Positions 59,801 to 64,000 of a stretch of DNA of 64,000 bases are shown here, piece by piece. Position 1 is the first letter of the stretch, and every line of letters begins with the position of its first letter. The stretch comes from an uncultured Prevotellaceae bacterium (lineage in GTDB: Bacteria > Bacteroidota > Bacteroidia > Bacteroidales > Bacteroidaceae). A program made the translations under genes and the position numbers. The stretch lies in the NCBI GenBank assembly GCA_900318995.1, contig ONMR01000001.1, positions 1 to 64,000 of the forward strand, read 5' to 3'. The notes under the pieces were generated by a model that had not been told where the DNA came from, did not search any database, and saw nothing but the letters and a program-made list of their open reading frames with translations.

Positions 59801-60706
59801 CAGATACTTGAGTCTATTGACTATTCATCAGTTCAGTCTGACAACTGGACATCCGATGAGCATTCGAATGAGCTGATTTCCAAACTTATCGTAAACTTCC
59901 TGCGCAAGTACAAGGAGTATGACGCAGAGAACAAGCGTAAGAAATTCGCTCTTACCATAGGTGACGAGCTGCCTTCAGGTATCATTCAGATGGCTAAGGT
60001 TTATGTTGCCAAGAAGCGTAAGATCGGCGTTGGTGACAAGATGGCCGGACGTCACGGTAACAAGGGTATCGTATCCCGCGTGGTCAAGCAGGAGGATATG
60101 CCGTTCCTGGCCGACGGTACTCCCGTCGATATCGTTCTCAACCCGCTGGGTGTGCCTTCACGTATGAACATCGGTCAGATATTCGAGACCGTACTTGGTC
60201 ATGCCGGACGTGAACTGGGTGTCAAGTTCGCAACTCCGATATTTGACGGTGCTACCATCGATGATCTGAATGAATGGACAGATAAGGCAGGTCTGCCGCG
60301 TTACGGTAAGACACAGCTTTATGACGGCGGCACAGGTGAGCCGTTTGACCAGTGCGCAACTGTAGGTGTTACTTATATGCTTAAACTCGGTCATATGGTT
60401 GAGGATAAGATGCATGCCCGTTCAATCGGTCCGTACTCACTCATTACCCAGCAGCCGCTTGGCGGTAAAGCCCAGTTCGGTGGTCAGCGTTTCGGTGAGA
60501 TGGAGGTTTGGGCTCTTGAGGCATTCGGCGCAAGCCATGTGCTGCAGGAGATCCTGACTATCAAGTCTGATGATGTGACCGGTCGTTCCAAGGCTTATGA
60601 GGCTATTGTGAAAGGTGATCCGATGCCGACTCCCGGCATCCCCGAATCACTCAACGTGCTTTTGCATGAGTTGCGTGGTCTGGGTCTTAGCATCAATCTT
60701 GAGTAA
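56894..60706 (+). CDS. rpoB: RNA polymerase subunit beta
   Basis: The 1270-residue catalytic subunit is complete. Landmarks: [24 protein letters not shown] (split here as [10 protein letters not shown] and [14 protein letters not shown]), the rifampicin-region [33 protein letters not shown] (central part QFMDQTN...[12 protein letters not shown]), [10 protein letters not shown], and the C-terminal [20 protein letters not shown]. Rifampicin-site residues look wild type (QFMDQTN, H, R). 23 bases precede rpoC. Confidence 0.98.
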   Translation: MSSNTDNQRINFASVRNPMPCPDFLEVQLKSFKDFLQLDTPPEKRKNEGLYKVFSENFPIADTRNNFVLEFLDYYIDPPRYTIEECLEHGLTYSVPLKAKLKLYCTDPDHEDFDTVIQDVYLGPIPYMTAQGTFVINGAERVVVSQLHRSPGVFFGQSVHSNGTQLYSARIIPFKGSWIEFATDINNVMYAYIDRKKKLPVTTLLRAIGFETDKDIVDIFDLAEEVKVNKTNLKKCIGRKLAARVLRTRIEDFVDSDTGEVVSIDRHEVVVDREAELNEDNINDILESGLETILLHKETEGQSDYSIIFNTLQKDPCNSEKEAVLYIYRQLRNADPADDSSAREVINNLFFSEKRYDLGEVGRYRVNRKLGLTTDMSIGVLTKEDIIEIIKYLIELVNSHAVVDDIDHLSNRRVRTVGEQLSNQFAVGLARMARTIRERMNVRDNEVFTPTDLINAKTVSAVINSFFGTNALSQFMDQTNPLAEITHKRRMSALGPGGLSRERAGFEVRDVHYTHYGRLCPIETPEGPNIGLISSLCIYAKINDLGFIETPYRTVKDCHVNLNNDEVKYLTAEEEEGVIIGQGNAPYDEDGKFIRTRVKARRDADFPVVPPEEVELMDVSPQQIASIAAALIPFLEHDDANRALMGSNMMRQAVPLMRTEAPIVGTGIEKQLAEDSRTQITAEGDGTVTYVDAAYIRILYDRTEDEEFVSFEPAEKEYKLPKFRRTNQNMTIDLRPICEVGQRVKAGDILTEGYSTQNGELALGKNLLVAYMPWKGYNYEDAIVLNERVVREDILTSVHVEEFILEVRETKRGMEELTNDIPNVSDDATKDLDENGIVRIGAYIQPGDILIGKITPKGESDPSPEEKLLRAIFGDKAGDVKDASLKASPSLKGVVIDKKLFARAIKTRSSRQADKARLPMIDVEFEDKVNELKGILVKKLMTLTTNKTSQGIFDLLGTEVVPKGQRFSKQILESIDYSSVQSDNWTSDEHSNELISKLIVNFLRKYKEYDAENKRKKFALTIGDELPSGIIQMAKVYVAKKRKIGVGDKMAGRHGNKGIVSRVVKQEDMPFLADGTPVDIVLNPLGVPSRMNIGQIFETVLGHAGRELGVKFATPIFDGATIDDLNEWTDKAGLPRYGKTQLYDGGTGEPFDQCATVGVTYMLKLGHMVEDKMHARSIGPYSLITQQPLGGKAQFGGQRFGEMEVWALEAFGASHVLQEILTIKSDDVTGRSKAYEAIVKGDPMPTPGIPESLNVLLHELRGLGLSINLE

Positions 60707-60729
60707 TCACCATTAAAAAGTAAGAAGCT

Positions 60730-63700
60730 ATGCCTTTCAAAAAAGATACAAAGATCAAGAACAATTTCTCAAAGATAACCATCAGTCTGGCATCGCCCGA
60801 GGAGATACTGACAAACTCCAGCGGTGAGGTGCTGAAGCCTGAGACCATCAACTACCGCACCTACAAACCTGAACGTGACGGTCTGTTCTGCGAGCGCATA
60901 TTCGGTCCTGTAAAGGATTACGAGTGCCATTGCGGAAAGTACAAGAGAATCCGTTACAAGGGTATCGTTTGCGAGCGTTGCGGTGTCGAGGTGACAGAGA
61001 AGAAGGTGCGCCGTGAGCGTATGGGACACATTCAGTTGGTAGTTCCTGTGGCCCATATCTGGTATTTCCGTTCACTTCCCAACAAGATCGGTTATCTTTT
61101 GGGTATACCTACCAAGCTGCTTGATTCAATCATCTACTACGAGCGCTATATCGTTATCAACAAGGGCGCATGGGAAGATCCATTGGCTGACACCCGTAAA
61201 CCTGAGGATCCCATTCTCCTGACAGAGGATGAGTATCTGGATATCCTTGACAAGCTGCCTAAGGAAAACCAGATGCTGGATGACAGCGATCCCGATAAGT
61301 TCGTGGCAAAGATGGGTGCAGAGGCCATATATGACCTGCTGTGCAAGCTGGATCTGGACAAGCTCTCATATCAGCTCCGTGAGAAGGCCAATGATGAGAA
61401 GACCACAATGCAGCGTAAGACTGAGGCCCTCAAACGTCTTCAGATTGTGGAGTCGTTCCGTTCATCACGTGAGATCAACCGTCCCGAGTGGATGATCCTT
61501 AAGGTGGTTCCGGTTACTCCTCCTGAGTTGCGTCCTTTGGTGCCTCTGGATGGCGGCCGTTTTGCCACATCTGACCTGAATGAGCTCTATCGCCGTGTCA
61601 TCATTCGTAACAACCGTCTTAAGAGACTTATAGAGATAAAGGCTCCTGAGGTGATTCTGCGTAACGAGAAGCGTATGCTGCAGGAGGCCGTTGACAGCCT
61701 GTTTGACAACAGCCGTAAGGCCAGCGCAGTCAAGAGCGAGGCCAACCGTCCGCTCAAGTCTCTCTCTGATTCACTCAAGGGTAAGCAGGGTCGTTTCCGT
61801 CAGAACTTGCTCGGTAAGCGTGTTGACTATTCAGCACGTTCGGTTATCGTGGTAGGTCCTGAGCTTAAGATGGGTGAGTGCGGTATTCCTAAGCTGATGG
61901 CCGCCGAACTTTACAAGCCTTTCATCATCCGCAAGCTCATAGAGCGCGGTATCGTAAAGACCGTAAAGTCCGCCAAGAAGATTGTTGACCGTAAGGATCC
62001 TATAGTATGGGATATCTTGGAATATGTAATGAAGGGTCACCCGGTTCTTTTGAACCGTGCTCCTACACTGCACCGTCTGGGTATCCAGGCATTCCAGCCC
62101 AAGATGATAGAGGGCAAGGCTATTCAGCTGCACCCGCTGGCTTGTACTGCTTTCAATGCCGACTTTGACGGTGACCAGATGGCTGTACACCTCCCACTCA
62201 GCAATGAGGCTATCCTTGAGGCTCAAATGCTCATGCTTCAGTCTCATAATATCCTGAACCCTGCCAACGGTGCACCTATCACAGTGCCCGCACAGGATAT
62301 GGTACTTGGTCTGTACTACATCACCAAGCTGCGTCGTTCAGTAAAGGATGCCGACGGCAACTATATTGAGAAGGTAAAGGGTGAGGGCCTGACATTCTAC
62401 GGACCCGAAGAGGCTCTGATTGCATATAATGAGGGTAAGGTTGATATCCACGCCGTTGTCAAGGTTATGGTAAATGACGTTGACGAGCAGGGTAGCCCCA
62501 TCACCCATCTGGTTGAGACATCAGTAGGTCGTGTCATCGTTAACGAGCTTGTTCCCGATGAGGTTGGTTACATCAATTATATCATATCGAAGAAGACTCT
62601 GCGTGACCTGATTTCGGACGTTATCAAGAAGGTCGGTGTTGCCCGCGCCTGCGAGTTCCTTGACGGAATCAAGAACCTGGGTTACAAGATGGCCTTCCAG
62701 GGCGGTCTGTCATTCAACCTGAACGATATCATCATTCCTAAGGAGAAGCAGGAGCTTGTTGCCAAAGGTAATGAGGAGGTCGAAGGTATCATGGCCGAGT
62801 ATAACATGGGTCTTATCACCGATAACGAGCGTTACAACAAGGTTATCGATGTATGGACACACGTCAATGAGGACCTGTCAAAGGTTCTTATGAAGACCAT
62901 CTCCAATGATGACCAGGGATTCAACTCAGTATATATGATGCTTGACTCCGGTGCCCGTGGATCTAAGGAGCAGATCCGTCAGTTGTCCGGTATGCGTGGT
63001 CTGATGGCCAAGCCTCAGAAAGCCGGTGCCGAGGGCGCACAGATCATTGAGAACCCTATCCTTTCAAACTTCAAGGAGGGTCTGTCAGTGCTGGAGTACT
63101 TCATCTCCACGCACGGTGCGCGTAAGGGTCTGGCAGATACCGCTCTTAAGACAGCCGATGCCGGTTATCTGACTCGTCGTCTGGTTGACGTATCACACGA
63201 CGTGATCATTACCGAGGAGGACTGCGGTACTCTGCGTGGTCTGGTCTGCACCGCTCTTAAGGAGAATGAGGAGGTTGTAGCATCATTGTATGAGCGTATC
63301 TTGGGTCGTGTATCAGTACATGACGTTATCCATCCTACTACCGGTGAACTTCTTGTTGCCGACGGAGAGATGATAACTGAAGATATAGCCAAGAAGATAG
63401 ACGAGTCACCTATTGAGAGTGTTGAGATACGTTCAGTGCTCACTTGCGAGAGCAAGCGCGGTGTCTGCGCCAAGTGCTACGGACGCAACCTGGCTACAGG
63501 ACGTCTGGTTGAGAAGGGTGAGGCAGTGGGCGTTATAGCAGCCCAGTCAATCGGTGAGCCTGGTACACAGCTTACTCTGCGTACATTCCACGCCGGTGGT
63601 ACTGCATCTAACATTGCCGCCAACTCAAGCCTGACTGCCAAGTATGACTGCCGTATTGAGTTTGAGGAGGTTCGTACCGTTGATGCTGTAAATGATGACA

Positions 63701-64000
63701 ACAGCAAGGTTCAGATTGTAGTCGGTCGTCTGGGTGAGGTCAAGTTCATTGATGAGAACACCGGTATCGCACTGTCAACCCATAACCTTCCTTACGGTTC
63801 AAAACTCTTTGTAAAGAGTGGAGCTACAGTCAAGAAAGGCGATATGATTGCTACCTGGGATCCGTTCAACGCTCTGATCATAACGGAGGTTGCAGGTAAG
63901 GTTAAGCTTACTGACGTTATTGCAAACGTTACATATAAGATTGAATCCGATGAGGCTACCGGTCTTGAGGAGATCATCATAACTGAGACCAAGGACAGAA
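60730..64000 (+). CDS. rpoC: RNA polymerase subunit beta-prime, 5' part
   Basis: The frame opens at the ATG at 60730 ([13 protein letters not shown]) and continues past the window edge: 1090 codons are visible, with no stop. The zinc site CHCGKYKR...CERCGVEV is near residue 66. [16 protein letters not shown], the Mg-binding catalytic loop, is near residue 476. [20 protein letters not shown] (bridge-helix region) and [16 protein letters not shown] (trigger loop) follow. The gene starts 23 bases after rpoB and shares its transcript. Confidence 0.98.
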   Translation, partial: MPFKKDTKIKNNFSKITISLASPEEILTNSSGEVLKPETINYRTYKPERDGLFCERIFGPVKDYECHCGKYKRIRYKGIVCERCGVEVTEKKVRRERMGHIQLVVPVAHIWYFRSLPNKIGYLLGIPTKLLDSIIYYERYIVINKGAWEDPLADTRKPEDPILLTEDEYLDILDKLPKENQMLDDSDPDKFVAKMGAEAIYDLLCKLDLDKLSYQLREKANDEKTTMQRKTEALKRLQIVESFRSSREINRPEWMILKVVPVTPPELRPLVPLDGGRFATSDLNELYRRVIIRNNRLKRLIEIKAPEVILRNEKRMLQEAVDSLFDNSRKASAVKSEANRPLKSLSDSLKGKQGRFRQNLLGKRVDYSARSVIVVGPELKMGECGIPKLMAAELYKPFIIRKLIERGIVKTVKSAKKIVDRKDPIVWDILEYVMKGHPVLLNRAPTLHRLGIQAFQPKMIEGKAIQLHPLACTAFNADFDGDQMAVHLPLSNEAILEAQMLMLQSHNILNPANGAPITVPAQDMVLGLYYITKLRRSVKDADGNYIEKVKGEGLTFYGPEEALIAYNEGKVDIHAVVKVMVNDVDEQGSPITHLVETSVGRVIVNELVPDEVGYINYIISKKTLRDLISDVIKKVGVARACEFLDGIKNLGYKMAFQGGLSFNLNDIIIPKEKQELVAKGNEEVEGIMAEYNMGLITDNERYNKVIDVWTHVNEDLSKVLMKTISNDDQGFNSVYMMLDSGARGSKEQIRQLSGMRGLMAKPQKAGAEGAQIIENPILSNFKEGLSVLEYFISTHGARKGLADTALKTADAGYLTRRLVDVSHDVIITEEDCGTLRGLVCTALKENEEVVASLYERILGRVSVHDVIHPTTGELLVADGEMITEDIAKKIDESPIESVEIRSVLTCESKRGVCAKCYGRNLATGRLVEKGEAVGVIAAQSIGEPGTQLTLRTFHAGGTASNIAANSSLTAKYDCRIEFEEVRTVDAVNDDNSKVQIVVGRLGEVKFIDENTGIALSTHNLPYGSKLFVKSGATVKKGDMIATWDPFNALIITEVAGKVKLTDVIANVTYKIESDEATGLEEIIITETKDR

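Overview
The window looks like a chromosomal segment of a Bacteroidales bacterium (phylum Bacteroidota). Four things point there: type IX secretion genes (porP-gldKLMN), two hybrid two-component sensors of the Bacteroidota type, families largely restricted to the phylum (DUF2795, DUF6089, DUF6242), and promoters with the TTTG / TAnnTTTG consensus. Family and genus cannot be fixed from the sequence alone. Almost all of the window is core genome. The only clearly accessory-looking part is about 1-4.6 kb.

Layout. (1) 0-4.6 kb: a DUF4419 secreted protein, a small kinase-fold protein of the polyvalent type, and an exported protein with plug-like repeats. A 22-bp near-perfect direct repeat flanks the last two. 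(2) 4.6-7 kb, minus strand: DUF2795 protein, then an operon tRNA-Leu / DUF3108 protein / methyltransferase / cobalamin adenosyltransferase. (3) 7.1-8.8 kb: a carboxylesterase lipoprotein. (4) 8.8-11.8 kb, minus: pyrE / SRPBCC protein / argH / a Rieske-like lipoprotein with four cysteines. (5) 11.9-20 kb, plus: an envelope-biogenesis cluster DUF6242 / DUF6089 / uppS / bamA / three OmpH-Skp chaperones / murI. (6) 20-22.2 kb, minus: O-methyltransferase / rbfA / LolC-E-like permease. (7) 22.3-26.2 kb, plus: xerD, a TPR/OmpA-like lipoprotein, dprA. (8) 26.2-34.1 kb, minus: two tandem hybrid two-component regulators with no polysaccharide-utilisation genes beside them. (9) 34.3-43.2 kb: mdh, gamma-carbonic anhydrase-like protein, waaA-gltX, a membrane HD phosphodiesterase, priA. 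(10) 43.3-50.3 kb, minus: the type IX secretion core porP-gldK-gldL-gldM-gldN followed by two paralogous beta-barrel proteins with their own promoter. (11) 50.4-64 kb, plus: rpsU-xerC-hpf, then tRNA-Thr/Tyr/Gly/Thr, tuf, tRNA-Trp, secE, nusG, rplKAJL, rpoB and the 5' part of rpoC, which runs off the window.

No new multi-gene defence system, CRISPR array, insertion sequence or prophage was found. The most unusual items are: a hybrid sensor whose receiver lost its Mg-binding acidic pair, a Rieske-fold-like lipoprotein with an all-cysteine (zinc-ribbon-like) site in a pyrimidine/arginine operon, hairpins placed directly in front of three tRNA transcripts, terminator-like hairpins in front of xerC and rpoB, and the flanked accessory segment at 2.6-4.6 kb. 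All function calls rest on motif recognition by eye. No database search was run.
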